A stretch of DNA of 64,000 bases from Diphasiastrum complanatum. Taxonomy: Eukaryota > Streptophyta > Lycopodiopsida > Lycopodiales > Lycopodiaceae. The number at the start of each line of letters is the position of its first letter. The stretch's first letter is position 1. Under the pieces are notes generated by a model, which was not told the DNA's origin, made no database searches, and worked only from the letters and a program-made list of their open reading frames with translations. The stretch lies in the NCBI GenBank assembly GCA_029204225.1, contig CM055110.1, forward strand, positions 46,464,403 through 46,528,402, written 5' to 3'. Positions 42,859-54,108 of the stretch are shown here, piece after piece. Both the position numbers and the translations under genes were made by a program.

Positions 42859-43555
42859 ATGGAATCAGAAAAATCCATTACAAATTTTATTACCAGGGTG
42901 AAGGATCTAAGAGATCAGCTGTCTTCTATAGGGGAAATTGTACTTGACAATACTCTTGTACAAATTGTTTTGAATAGCTTACCATTTCAATATCAAAACT
43001 TTGTTATGACACTGAGTTTGAGGGAGAGATCACCGACATTCGACGACTTGAATGGTTTGCTACTTCAAGAAGAGTTACAAAGACAAAACTTGATGTCTAG
43101 GGAAGATTTCAAGGAGCTGGGTTTCTTTACCAAGAATCAAGGTAAGAAGGACAAGAAGAAAGGAGGTAAAAGGGATCAGAAGCAGGAAAGAAAGGACAAT
43201 TCGGAAAAGGAGACAGCTCAAAGTCGAATCCAAAGAGAAATGGTAATTGTAACTTTTGTGGCAAATATGGTCATTTTGCGTTTGAGTGCAGGAAAAAGAA
43301 GGCAATCCAGGACAAGAAGAAGCAGTCAGGCAACTTCATTGAAGACGAAGACAAAAGTGAAGCTGTGGGATGCTATGAGTTATTCTCAGCTTCAACATCT
43401 TTTGAAGACTGTTGGTACATTGATTCTGGGGCAACACAACGTATGACACCACATCGTGAGTGGTTTACACAGTTTGAGGATAGTGGTGTAAATTCACATG
43501 TCAAGCTTGGAAACAATTCTTCTTACAACATCAAGTACATTTGCCTTCAGGGGAT
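42859..43555 (+). pseudogene. Copia-2 gag C-terminal half, knuckle and protease start
   Basis: Begins mid-gag (ITNFITRVKDLRDQLSSIGE, VQIVLNSLPFQYQNFVMTLSLRE), homologous to Copia-1 gag from about residue 125; the N-terminal half is absent. After a frame slip near 43210 the knuckle NCNFCGKYGHFAFECRKK and, from 43365, the protease motif CWYIDSGATQRMT follow. Confidence 0.83.
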
Positions 43556-44857
43556 ATAGGAGAAATTAAGAATGTTCTCTATGTTCCAGGTTTAAAGAAG
43601 AATTTACTTTCAATTTCTGCTATCACTAAACAGCATATGAAAGTTGAGTTTGATGATCAGAAGTGTCTTATCAAAGACAAAAATAAAGGTTACAAAGTTG
43701 TGGTCAAAGGATCTTTGGAAGGTCGACTTTACAAACTTGATGCGACTACATCGGATCATCAAGTTTGTGCAGCTTCTGATAGCATGGAGAGCAGGATGTG
43801 GCATGAAAGGTTTGGACATCTGAACTATAAAAGCTTACAAGTTCTAAAAGACAGTAATATGGTAATAGGATTACCTAATATTGTATCTTCGGGAAAAATC
43901 TATGAAGGGTGTGTTATGGGCAAGCATCATCGTATGCAGTTTCCTAAGGATGGAGCATATAGAGCCAAGGAGATTTTGGAACTTGTTCATACAGACTTAT
44001 CTGGTCCCATGCAGACTGAGTCTATAGGGGGAGCATCCTACTTCATGGTATTTGTGGATGATTTTTCTAGGAAGGTATGGATATACTTGCTTAAGTCTGA
44101 AAGTCAAGCTTTTAAATTCTTTACTCAATTCAAATCACTTGTTGAGAAGCAAACATGAAAGCAAATAAAGATTCTACGTTCAGATAAGGGAGGTGAATTC
44201 ATATCTACAGAGTTCCAGCAATCCTGCAAAGAACATGGAATCAAGAGACAATTTGCTTTGACAGACACACCACAGCATAATGGAGTAGCCGAGAGAAAGA
44301 ACACGTCTATTGTGCAGAGTGCTCGAAGCATGCTACGATATAAGAACCTCAAGAATCATTTGTGGGGCGAAGCAGTTTGTACAGCAGTTTACTTACTTAA
44401 CAAAAGTCCTACAAAAGTTGTTCTCAATCAAACTCTAGAAGAAGCTTTCACAGGTATAAAACCTAAAGTGGATCATCTACGAGTTTTTGGTTGCATTGCA
44501 TATGCTCATATTCCTAAAGATAATCGTCAAAAACTTGATGCAAAGGCAATCAAGTGTTTATTCCTTGGTTATAATGAGGAAGAGAAGGCATATCGCCTTT
44601 ATAATCTTACCAGTAAGAAGGTGATTATGAGCAGGGATGTCGTGTTCAAAGAAAATGAGTCTTCTAACACACAAGATCATGAGGAAGATATATTTTCTCC
44701 TACATCAAAAACTCCTATTATAGATGATGTTCAGGAAGATACAGGTCCATGTGATACAGCTTTTACACAAATTGTACCAAGGGTGAGTACACAGGTGGAT
44801 CTTGGTAAATGGAAGGAAAGGTCAAGAGTATTTGATACATATTCTCCTTCTACGTGA
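43541..44857 (+). pseudogene. Copia-2 integrase region
   Basis: GDIGEIKNVLYVPGLKKNLLSI, the zinc domain (MWHERFGHLNYKSLQVL...YEGCVMGKHHRMQFP), then the core: LVHTDLSGPMQTESIGG, FVDDFSRKVWIY, a TGA at about 44156, ILRSDKGGEF, DTPQHNGVAERKN, RVFGCIAYAHIPKDNRQKLDAK. One internal stop breaks it; sequence conservation to Copia-1 is otherwise high. Confidence 0.87.
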
Positions 44858-45320
44858 CTACAAAGAAGTTACCAAGATGGTATTGTGAGACTATACAGGA
44901 TAGTCAAATTTTGGATGAGGGAGAATCGAGTCAACAAGGAGCTAAGAGATTGACACGGTCAAGTGGACACTATCATGAAGATGGTGAAGAAACGCATTAT
45001 GCATTTATGGCTTTAGTATTGGATTATGAGGATCCTTTATTTTATGAACATGCTACAAAGGAACAAGTTTGGAAGACTGCTATGGATGAGGAGTACAGTT
45101 CTATCATGAAAAACGAGACATGGGATCTTGTTGTACTTCCAACAGGTTGCAAGTGGATGTATAGACCCAAGTCTAAGTCTGATGGTTCTATAGATAAGTA
45201 TGAAGCTGGTTGATCTACTACGACACCAATGATCAAGTCGCAGATATCTTCAGGACTTGGTCGTTAAAAGTTTGAGAAGTTCAGGACACTCCTAGGTCTT
45301 ATTGATAATCAATTATCCAT
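44854..45320 (+). pseudogene. Copia-2 RT remnant joined to RNase H C-terminus
   Basis: Starts with the integrase-RT linker and RT N-terminus (QVWKTAMDEEYSSIMKNETWDLV, GCKWMYRPKSKSDGSIDKYEAG), stops at about 45211, then frame-shifted YYDTNDQVADIF...EKFEKFRTLLGLIDNQ, the last residues of RNase H. All of the RT palm (YVDD) and most of RNase H are missing at one junction near 45210. Confidence 0.85.
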
Positions 45321-45336
45321 TAAGGGGGAGTGGGAG

Positions 45337-45732
45337 TGTTAGGACTTAATGGTTAATTAATTAATTGTAGAAGCCAGCCTGCATGCTAGAAGGCCTATTT
45401 CTATTTTTATTATAGGTACTATCTATTTTTAGTATAGGTACCTAAGTTAGTACCAATTTTGCTAGAATAGTAAAGAAATCTATTTTAACTAAGATAGCAT
45501 AGACTTCTATTGTTAAGACTTCATAATTAGCATTCCAATTGCTATTGTAGAATAGCTTTTGCTTTTGAGTATGGGCAGTCTCTATAAGAGCAGATGGGCG
45601 CCCACCTCCATGGTTATCTCAGTTTTCAGTTTATGAAGCATAGCTTCTTGCAGTCTCTCTTCTTCAGATTGTGATTGATGTTTTGCGTGAGTACTAATAA
45701 GATTAGTCTACTCCGATTTGTGAATTCTATCA
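45337..45732 (+). repeat. Copia-2 3' LTR
   Basis: 396 bp; 4-bp deletion and about a dozen substitutions relative to the 5' LTR. Confidence 0.92.
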
Positions 45733-46244
45733 AATATACAAAGATTATATTTTATACCGTCTACTTTCTCTACGGAGGCTGCTGGATGTGGCTACTGTAG
45801 AGTTACTGCATTGGCGGCTCACAGGGCTCAATCAAATAGAAAAGCGTGAATAACCGAAGAACTCCCAACCACAATGAAGCAATCCATGATTTCTATGGCT
45901 ATAAATGGCGATTGTATAGCTGCACAACTGCAGGTACAGTTGTGTATGAACCGACAAACTCACTGGTAACTGACTCAAAAGGGCGTGTATGACCTCAAAT
46001 TCATGTACAAACTCTTCTGCATGCTGAAACCTTTCTAGAACTGTAAAATTAGTGAGGTACAAGGATTATCTCCTGCTGTACTTGGGATTTAACAAGAATG
46101 GAGAGGATCTTTTCAACTCACAGTGGATTAGAGGGAAGTACTCACCTCAAAATACTGAAGACAGGGATTTTCTCACCATAAGACAAACGACAGAATTAAC
46201 TAACTTTTCACAAGCTCACAAGAACACGAGTGGCTCTAATACCA

Positions 46245-46565
46245 TGTTGGAAATTGCATCATGCTCTGATACCGTCTTGAATTTGTAATAGACGCTCACA
46301 AGAACATGAGAAGCTCTCCAAGTAGCAGCTAGAAAGGTGGGCTCCTTTCATAGAATCACCCAAATAGATATGTCATCATTACCTTGGGTAGCGTGATAAG
46401 TGGGAGGACTGAGGATCTAAGTAGCTCGGGATTAACTTAGGGTCCCTAGACATGATCAAAGTGACTTATGCAATTTTTTAATGCCCATGAAGATTTTCAG
46501 TACATGACTCTATGACTCCAGGTTACAAAAAAATAGACATTTTTCTCAAGCAGAAATAATGCAAC
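46245..46565 (-). repeat. 5' LTR of the old element
   Basis: Diverged direct repeat of 40952-41327; the primer-binding site TGGTATTAGAGCC adjoins on the minus strand. Its outer edge is approximate. Confidence 0.55.
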
Positions 46566-46646
46566 GTTTTAAGCGGCTTGTAAAGCATTAAGAGAATGTA
46601 CGAAATTCCAGAAAAAGCATACTTACAGAAAAGTGAAAATCCTTAC

Positions 46647-46716
46647 CTTCAAAGAGGAATCAGAAAAACCTGCAACTACCAACGACCCGTCAGCAGAGAT
46701 GGATGCACAGTTGAGG
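46647..46716 (-). CDS. TAF5: TAF5 exon (LNCASISADGSLVVAGFSDSSLK)
   Basis: 70 nt between a GGCCAG acceptor and a GTAAGG donor. Encodes (G)LNCASISADGSLVVAGFSDSSLK, the conserved segment just before VWDMAK in plant TAF5 and the first strand of the beta-propeller. The next upstream exon (ending in the FYTFxNTHNG region in other plants) was not found in the remaining 17.3 kb on this side, so the upstream intron is also large. Confidence 0.9.
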
Positions 46717-47009
46717 CTGGCCAACAGAAATCAACAAACAATTTTCAGACAAGTGTCCAAAAGAATGAAGTGAATCTTGATCTAATCAAAATCTTATGAA
46801 TGCTCTCTTTTGTTCCAACTTTCAAAGTTTGCATCCAGTCAACAAACCCGCAGAAGATTTGCTGAGTTTGAATGACTTATGAGCTAGAGTTGTCCAAAAA
46901 AAATTCACGTCCCATTTGAAGATTTCTAGCATTTACTTTCAAATGCCAAAGCCCTTGCAGCCACTTAACAAGCTAGAAATGGATACAAGCTAAACTTTAA
47001 TCCTTAGTT

Positions 47010-47828
47010 GCCCGTTCCGGAACGAGACCATCAAAAAAAAAATTGAAAAATATGTTTTTTTACAAAGGAAAAAAAAACCATAATATCTAAGGAAGCTTGA
47101 GAAGCAACCAAGCTCAAAGGAAAAAGAACAGTAGATCACTCAGCAAATAAAATGACAAACATCGATTGGACATAAAAAGCACAATTACCAAAAAAATACG
47201 TAAAGAGCATATCATGGACGTGGTCCAGGAGTTTCCAGCGATGGTGAGCTTGCGGAAAGAAAGCAGGAAGCCTTGTGGACGTTCACCTTTGATTGAACAC
47301 ACAGTGATAAGGTGCCAGCAGGCAGGGTACAGAGATCCGTGACTCAGAAGTTGTATGTCCGAGCTGCCCCGATCGGTTCAACGGAAACATCGGATTCAGA
47401 GACGGGGGAAAGGGCTATTCAGATACATACATGCGAAATGGATGAGCATTAGCCTTCACTTCATATGATGAATATTCCCGATATGCACAATTGCCCCAGT
47501 TTCCAGCTATATAGTCAGTTTGACTGAGCTGCATTGAAGATTATTATAGACCGTTCTTCAGTATTCACTTCATCTTTTTCTTGATGAATTCAGGAGAGGG
47601 CGATTCTGAAGCAAGAATGTCAATCTCTTCATGAAAGCATTTGCTTTTTGAAGCAACAGGTAAAATTAGAAAATATGTCAGTCATTGATGAAATGCAAAT
47701 GCAGAATGCGCGGCCAGCAGGGTCGTTTTACATTTTTTTTTTAACTCACAAAAAATCGTTCCGACCCAGTACGTTCCGGAACGTACGGAACGGTTGGAAC
47801 GTTCCGACCCATTTTGGTCGGAACGGGC
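47010..47828. mobile_element. Possible MITE-like element with GCCCGTTCCG ends
   Basis: GCCCGTTCCGGAACG at 47010 and, inverted, CGTTCCGACC...GGTCGGAACGGGC ending at 47828 give a 10-bp terminal inverted repeat with extra GTTCCGGAAC palindromes near both ends. No clear 8-bp target duplication. The interior has an exon-like piece (47594-47659). Confidence 0.35.
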
Positions 47829-47829
47829 T

Positions 47830-48830
47830 TCTAAGCTTTAATCTATTCATAAAGTCCTGGTTTCTGATCTTACATGCAAAAAGGAATGTTCAACTTTCAT
47901 TCTCTGATCGTGCTTCACTCCATACTTGGCTTCATAGTAATTATAATTTGTTTTATTTTCTTTACTCATGATCACTGACAATACAAAGTCAAAATGTCCA
48001 ACCAATTCTTCTTATAAAGGTCAATTTCTGCAATAAACTGGTATTTGGAAGACTGTATTCAAAGTGCCAAGTCAAACCAAAGAGATTTATGTAGCAAAGT
48101 CACATACTACCTTATATGGAATGCTATGTGATCCTGAAAATTTTATTTTGATTCACGTATTTTTATTTGCCAAAGTCATCATTTGTATTTGAAGAGCCAT
48201 TGAACTTTGAGATCAGAATTGTTAAAGAAACTCCGACATCCATCCAAAATTGCAAGCCTCCATCAACGTAGATGCACTTAAGTTATAATAGGTCAATACA
48301 GTCCCTTACCTTTCTAAGAGTAAATTTGCTTCTGAGGAAAATTTTACTTGGGTCAAATTCCAAGCAAATAAGTTGGGCTCGTAAAACCTCAAAACTATAA
48401 GGAAAGGAAACTAATGATGCCATGGACAACCAAAAGCTTAGGGGTCAGAAATGACCATGTCAAGAATAATACTAAAAAGGGTGATTTCTGGGGAAAACTG
48501 CAAAGTTAGGGGAATTTGTAGGGATAACATAGAATTGAATAGCTGTATTATCATTTTTTTGAGACTAATGGGATTAATCAAAAAGTCATCACAATGTCGA
48601 ATGGCAAGGAATACATGTTAACAAAGTAATATCCCTATACGAGATCAGCACTATCAACTATGCCTCTATACAAGACTCCAATAAAAGTTTGTACATCATG
48701 TGAGAATTGAGCTTTAATGATGGAACCATAGATGCAGCAAATCGCGATTCTGAGATTCGCAGATCAGAATTGGCTTTTTTTTTTGTAAAAAAAAAAGCCA
48801 CAGAACCAGGCCACAGGCCAGCAGACTCGT
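47830..48830. other. No gene seen (TAF5 intron)
   Basis: AT-rich, no domains recognised on either strand. Confidence 0.5.
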
Positions 48831-49072
48831 GTTGAGAGAGAGAGAGAAAGAAGAAAGAAAGAAAGCTTTATTAATGTCTTTTCCATGCCAAAAGGCATAT
48901 AAGACAAATAAGTACATATCAAGTATGTGGACCAGCTGGGAGCGTATGAAAAACGTCTCCAGAAAACTGAAAGAAAAGCATATATAATAAATCCAAACAC
49001 AATTATCAATGTTAACTAAACCAAAAGGTAGAAAGCAAGAAATGGCTATATATAATGGAAGCAAGCCGTAGA

Positions 49073-49777
49073 TCAAGTCCTGGAGGTAACACTGCTATTG
49101 CTGCTGCTGCTGCTACTGAAGAAAGATGTAATACAAGCTGCAGTGGGGAGTGAAGCTGAGATCTGCTGCCGATGTCGAATGTAGGGAGGACGTCTCCTCG
49201 TAGTAGGCCGAAGAGGTCTGGCTGCTGGGCAATGCTGGGAGGTGCGCTGCCTCTGATCTCTGTGGAAAGTCGTGTCTTCATCCTCGTCATCATCATCTAA
49301 GTCTGGGACTGGTCGTGAACGTCGTCTGGAGAAAAAGGAGGTAATCTGAAGATGTGTGTCAGGAGCAATCTGATGCTGAGGCTGGAGATCCCGTCGTAAT
49401 AGAAACATCTCTCGGACCATAAGTGCAACACAACGTGGATCCTCATATGTAACAAGTGAGCGCAAAGTAACTGGTGTGTCCCTGAACAAGCAATGGTATC
49501 TCCCACGAATCTCATAATAAGCTGGGCAAATGAAAATAAAATGCTCCTCTATCTCTACTACCCCTAGGGAACAAAGCTGGCAGATCCTGTCCTCTCGTGG
49601 GGTACCCTGAAACCGGCCAATCTCAATCTCAAGCTGGTGTGAAGAGACACGGAGCTGACCCAATATGAATCTGAGACCATGTGATAGTCCAGATCGTAGG
49701 TACAGTGGTAGCAGTGGGGACCCTGATACATCTGTCTCCAAAAAATGAAGCCGATAGAAGTCGGGTTTGACTCCCAA
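49073..49777 (-). pseudogene. LINE-2 RT C-terminal zinc-finger region
   Basis: SHGLRFILGQLRVSSHQLEIEIGRFQG...RICQLCSLGVVEIEEHFIFICPAYYEIRGRYH with the CX2C...HX4C finger, then RSRP and an acidic DLDDDDEDED segment. 234 codons open; ends in Ser/Asn-rich low complexity. Confidence 0.8.
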
Positions 49778-50098
49778 CTAACCATTCCAGGCTCGATCCA
49801 GGTAAGCTCTATAATGAATCGTTTGATGTAGTCATGGGTACCAGAAGGAAGGGCAGTGGTAGAGATGCCGAGTGTGCTAAGAAGTCTGGAGGCCTGAGAA
49901 AACCAAGCCACATGGTAGCCCTGACTGTGAAGATGCTGAGATGAAATGAGAGCAGCCTAAGTATATCTCTGCTCAGAAGACTGGAACGCACTGACGCGCT
50001 GAATATATGTGATAGCTGGAGTAAGGCATCAAGGTACATGGGCGGGACCGCAAACTCAGCAAGGATGATCTGATGTGGTACTAAAGGCTTAGCCCGAA

Positions 50099-51010
50099 TC
50101 ATGCATGAAAGCATAGTGATCTGTAACCGTGAGATATTAGCCCAGTCAGATGAGGTAAGGCCCGTGCAGCCGATGCATATAGAGCTATAGGAGAAACAAT
50201 GGTGTCAAAAAGCCGATACTTACTCGAGGCATCTCGAATAGACTTACGGAAGCAAAATCTCTCCATTTGGGCAAGGGAAGCATGGCCTTTCCCAAGCCTA
50301 CTAGAGGCTGCCTGTCTCATACTAAATATAGGACCAGTAAAAAGGGTGCCCAAGTAAATGTAGGAAGGGACAATCTCTAATGGCCGACTGTCAAAAAGGA
50401 GCTCCTGTCTCAACATAAAGCTCCTGGAAGTGTTGAAAACCATCATCTTGGTCTTCACAATGTTCACCCCTAGACCCCATCTGGAACAGAAATCATGAAG
50501 ACAGTCAATCTGTCTCTGCAACCCCTCTCTAGTAGGTGAAAGTAGAACCACATCATCTGCATAAAGAAGAATAGCGATCAAGATGTCACCAAGTCTGCAC
50601 CCAGAACCACCACACTGCTCAATAACTCGCTCCAACTCATCAATATATAAGCCAAAAAGTGTAGGGGAGAGGGAACATCCCTGCTTCACCCCAATAGTGC
50701 TCATGATCTGCTCTGAGATACCTCTGTCACTTCGGAAACATCCCAATACTTTCTCATAGAGTGCCATCACTGCTAGGACTGTGTCATCAGAAAAACCAAG
50801 GTCTCGTATCCGCTGGATGAGTAAGGAGCGTGGGACAGAGTCAAAGGCCTTCCTGAAGTCAACGAAGCAGCAATAAACTCGCTCTCGCCGGTGCCGAGCT
50901 TCCTCAATAATAGCTCTGAGAGTAAAGATATGATCTGTAGTAGAATAATGAGCTCTAAACCCAGCTTGGCCCATAGCATGCAATCTCCTGGTCTTTGACT
51001 CAGTACTCAC
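50099..51010 (-). pseudogene. LINE-2 reverse transcriptase core
   Basis: 303 codons without a stop: LHAMGQAGFRAHYSTTDHIFTLRAIIEEA, VYCCFVDFRKAFDSVPR (motif A), MSTIGVKQGCSLSPTLFGLYIDELE (motif B), ILIAILLYADDVVLLSPT (catalytic YADD) and VNIVKTKMMVFNTSR (motif D). This is the standard non-LTR RT palm. It is the best preserved RT of the window's LINEs, but flanking frames are broken. Confidence 0.87.
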
Positions 51011-51177
51011 AGCTGACTAAAGAATAATGCCATACAACTTCGTAATAACGTGCCCAATCATAAGAGTCCGATAGTTACTAGGATTCTTGGGATCACCATT
51101 CTTGTGTATGGGATGGATGATGTTGGTGCACCAAGGAGAAGGAAAACCAGAGACAACGGCTTGATTTAGTAGAGTGG

Positions 51178-52088
51178 CTAGGAGAGGTGTAGTAAATCAG
51201 CAGCATGGATTAAAAGCTCGGATTCAAGGTCATCAATATCCCTGGCTTTATTGGTGTTCATTTTCTTGATGGCATTGTGGACCATATCAGAGGTGAAGAA
51301 GGTAAACTCAAGAGGTCTAGGGGAGATGGAGATAGGTGTATCGGTATCGATGTTATACAAGGCAGTGGCATACTCGGTCCAAATGCGTAAATCATCAAGG
51401 AGCGGAGGTGGAGCACGGGGAATGAACTCATGCCAAAAGGCGCCTGTGGAAGAACTATAGAGAAGACCAATAAGTCGTCGCTCTTCCAAACTATCATATG
51501 CCCGTTTCTTACAACGAAGTAAGCAGGTAAAGAGACGACGAGTGGGTTGTAAGAGATGAGGGGTGTGCATGCAAGCATGTGTGACAAGGTGATGATGGGA
51601 ACGACACTCATCGTCATACAAAGGTGGGCGCACCGGTCTAGGTTTGTTGTTATTTTTGTTATGATGGGGTCTAGAGGAGAAGGATGCAGCGGCAGCTGTA
51701 TGGAGTGTTGTGGTAAGGAAGGAAGCTTGCACTTCAAGCCGGCTGTGATGTGGGAAAATGTGGAGCAATGGGGTGAGCGAATGCTGATAGGTAGGTGCGA
51801 GTGAATGGTCAAAGATGTATTTGGGTGCACGAAGTAATGGTGGAGGTGAGAACTGTCGAGGCAAAGAAATAGTACCAAGACTAAAGGAAAGGAAGGAGTG
51901 ATCAGAAAGAGTGGTAGGTGAAATATGAAAATCATGGATGAGGGAGATGGTTGACGGCGATCCCATAAGGTAATCAACAACACTATGGCCGCCACTGTGG
52001 GGATGGTAGGTGTATCTGCCAGAGTCGGGCCAACAGGTTAAGCCATTAAAAATGGCCAACTCATGAGCTTCTCCTAATTGTAGCAAGT
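51178..52088 (-). pseudogene. LINE-2 endonuclease C-terminus and EN-RT linker
   Basis: ELAIFNGLTCWPDSGRYTYHPHSGGHSVVDYLMGS...TTLSDHSFLSFSLG shows the APE-type endonuclease C-terminal motifs (SVVDY, SDH). A His/Pro-rich linker and the start of RT (KMNTNKARDIDDLESELL) follow. The frame is cut at 52088 by Gypsy-2 and stops at about 51178. Confidence 0.83.
52084..52088. repeat. Target-site duplication CAAGT, left of Gypsy-2
   Basis: Identical to 56079-56083; abuts TGTTGCAC. Confidence 0.88.
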
Positions 52089-52771
52089 TGTTGCACACAA
52101 GCTCACAAACCCTAAGTAAATACACAGAATTACCCAGCAAATCCGTCACTTTATTAATCTCAAGCAAATGTACATAGATCAACAAGCAAACATGAGAGCT
52201 CTACTGCAAGTCTCCTCCCAACCATAGCTGCATAGGAATACCATAATCATAATCATAATCATAATGAGGAATGCCTGACAAGGCTCACCCTATATTCCCT
52301 CAAGCACCCCTTAACCCTGACACATCCTAACGTCGACACATGGCAAACTCCATGCACAGCCGACACTTGCCACTTGGCAGTAGCCTGACACATAGGCAAG
52401 CTAGTAGGTGGACAGTCTAACACGTGTCACTCATGCATTGGACCAAGTGTCCCAATGAGCATATGACACATGTCCTGTTGACCCGTCCATTGACCGTCTG
52501 ACAAGTGTCACTCATGCACTGGACCAAGTGTCCCAGTGAGCATGTGACACATGTCACGTTGACCAGTCAACCCTTCCTACTTTTTAGGAGGTCAGTCCAG
52601 CAGACTCTCATGAGACCCAGTACCCCCTTGGCCATCTCGTATTTAGTCACTATAACAAATATTTACATTGCAATTTACAATTGTCTCCACAGGCCGGTGA
52701 CTTAGCCATTTACAATTTAATAATTACAATTTACCATACATTGGGCAAAGGGATTCAAAGTACATGTGACA
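52089..52771 (-). repeat. Gypsy-2 3' LTR
   Basis: 683 bp; contains two imperfect copies of an 81-bp unit (GTGTCACTCATGCA...GACACATGTC) and a slightly longer AATCAT microsatellite than its partner. Confidence 0.9.
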
Positions 52772-53045
52772 TCCCTTCCCTCCTCATATGACATCGTCCT
52801 CGATGGCAAAGTCTGGATACTGTGCATGCAACCCATGCGCGGTCTCCCAAGTAGCATCACTGAGAGGTCGTCCATGCCATGCAACCAAGTACTCACGGAG
52901 CAAACGATTCCGCAACCGTCTATGCCTCGTCATCAACAAAGTTTACGACAAATTTACCCATATACGGTCTGAGCATATCATTCATCATCATCATGAATGT
53001 AGCTGGAGCATTAGTCAATCCAAATGGCATCACAAGATACTCATA
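52772..53045 (-). pseudogene. Gypsy-2 RT fragment fused to chromodomain end
   Basis: Minus strand: [28 protein letters not shown]...VVNFVDDEA from RT, followed within a few codons by RLLREYLVAWHGRPLSDATWE, the C-terminal half of a chromodomain, then the stop and polypurine tract. RNase H and integrase are missing at the junction near 52910. Confidence 0.78.
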
Positions 53046-53971
53046 GTGACCGAACCGAGTTCTGAAGGCAGTCTTGTGTACATCCTCTTCACGAACTCTC
53101 TCCTAATCTCTTGATCCAAATTGGCAATAGTACTGGTTTGCACACACTGCATGCTACTCTGACTAGTATTAGTAGACATATCAAGTAGAAAGCAAACACA
53201 CATGTACTCACAATGGATCCTACGCAACTGCGTAGCTGAAACAAGCGGTCCAGGAGGCACATCCCGCTCACCACAAAGGGAATGCATCACACCATCAAAC
53301 TGGAACTCATACACATGAGTATCCCAGGCTATGTGTGGCTTCCGCATCGTGTGCCAACAAATGCCCAACACCACATCAAACCGCGCAAGCCGTGTTATTT
53401 CAAAATCCAACTCTTCTGTGTAACTCTGTACAGTTAGTGGAATGCCCACAACCCTCTTATCCCAAATCTCTATACCCTTTCCATCAGCCATTTCCACTGT
53501 GTACTGGTACTGGGATGGTTGAGTATTCACACCTAACTTCCGTACCAAAGTTGAATTCAACACATTATGAGAGGACCCAGTGTCAAATAGAACCTGAACA
53601 TCTCTACCACACAGCTGTCCTCGCATAACAATAAGAGAAGTGTTAGGAAATTGATACCCTTGGCGAGCCGATTTTGACAAAAGCGCTGGTGGAGCCGTGT
53701 CCACTCTCCTGACCACCGAAACATTCATGAGGCGTGGAACATCTGGATTGGCTTCCTGCTCAATCTCTTCCACTGTCATAGGGTCATCACCCTGGTTCAT
53801 CTGATCCACCTGAAGATTATATGTGGTCCGCATCAAGTTTCGTGGACATTCCTTCCACCTATGCTGTCCCAAACATCCAAAACAGAGGTTCTCCCTCTTT
53901 GCACGTTCTTGGTCCTGAGGCGACAACATTGAAGGATGCTGACCCTTTTGGGCATTGGGCTGCCCATACAA
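53030..53971 (-). pseudogene. Gypsy-2 zinc knuckle and protease
   Basis: CFGCLGQHRWKECP (CX2CX3HX4C, one residue short of the classic spacing) and VLFDTGSSHNVLN, the aspartic protease active site of Gypsy elements, in 313 open codons. A short run into RT residues ([12 protein letters not shown]) is out of frame. Confidence 0.83.
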
Positions 53972-54108
53972 CCCTTTGCCTTTTGGAGCCCCTGCACCCT
54001 TCTTCCTTTGGTCACCCCGAGCTTGCCACTGATTGGTTTGACCTTCAAACTTTCTCTTTTTGTTCCATCTGCCCTTGCGTCCCCAAGGTTGCTGACCACT
54101 TGTACCAG

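Larger units (their letters stand above)
41794..45732 (+). mobile_element. Copia-2: Ty1/Copia element with deleted RT, nested in the old LTR element
   Basis: LTRs 41794-42193 and 45337-45732 (TGTTAGGA...CTATCA) are about 96-97% identical by eye. The primer site TGGTATCAGCGCAGGG follows the 5' LTR and the polypurine tract TAAGGGGGAGTGGGAG precedes the 3' LTR. Internal order: repetitive leader, half of gag, knuckle/protease, integrase, first part of RT, then a jump to the last residues of RNase H. No clean 5-bp target duplication (TAAAT against AATAT). Confidence 0.9.
40952..46565 (-). mobile_element. Old LTR retrotransposon carrying nested Copia-2
   Basis: The LTRs at 40952-41327 and about 46245-46565 share TGTTGGAAATTG, GCTCACAAGAACATG, AAGTAGCTCG.GATTA, CCCCTAGACAT and TACATGACTCTAT in order. 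On the minus strand the right LTR is followed by TGGTATTAGAGCC (primer site, 46232-46244) and the left LTR is preceded by GAGGTAGGGGGG (polypurine tract, 41328-41340), so the pair bounds one element. About 1 kb of internal sequence survives on either side of Copia-2, with only short open frames. No target duplication is recognisable. Heavy LTR divergence marks it as old. Confidence 0.65.

Noticed and set aside
45832-46062. Minus-strand 76-codon open frame (VLERFQHAEEFVHEFEV...) next to the old LTR
   Set aside because: Lies in the leader/internal remnant of the old LTR element; no known gag motif and no continuation.
47114-47302. Minus-strand open frame near 47.2 kb as a possible further TAF5 exon
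   Set aside because: Residues do not match any TAF5 region and lack a fitting phase with the exon at 46716; no family recognised.
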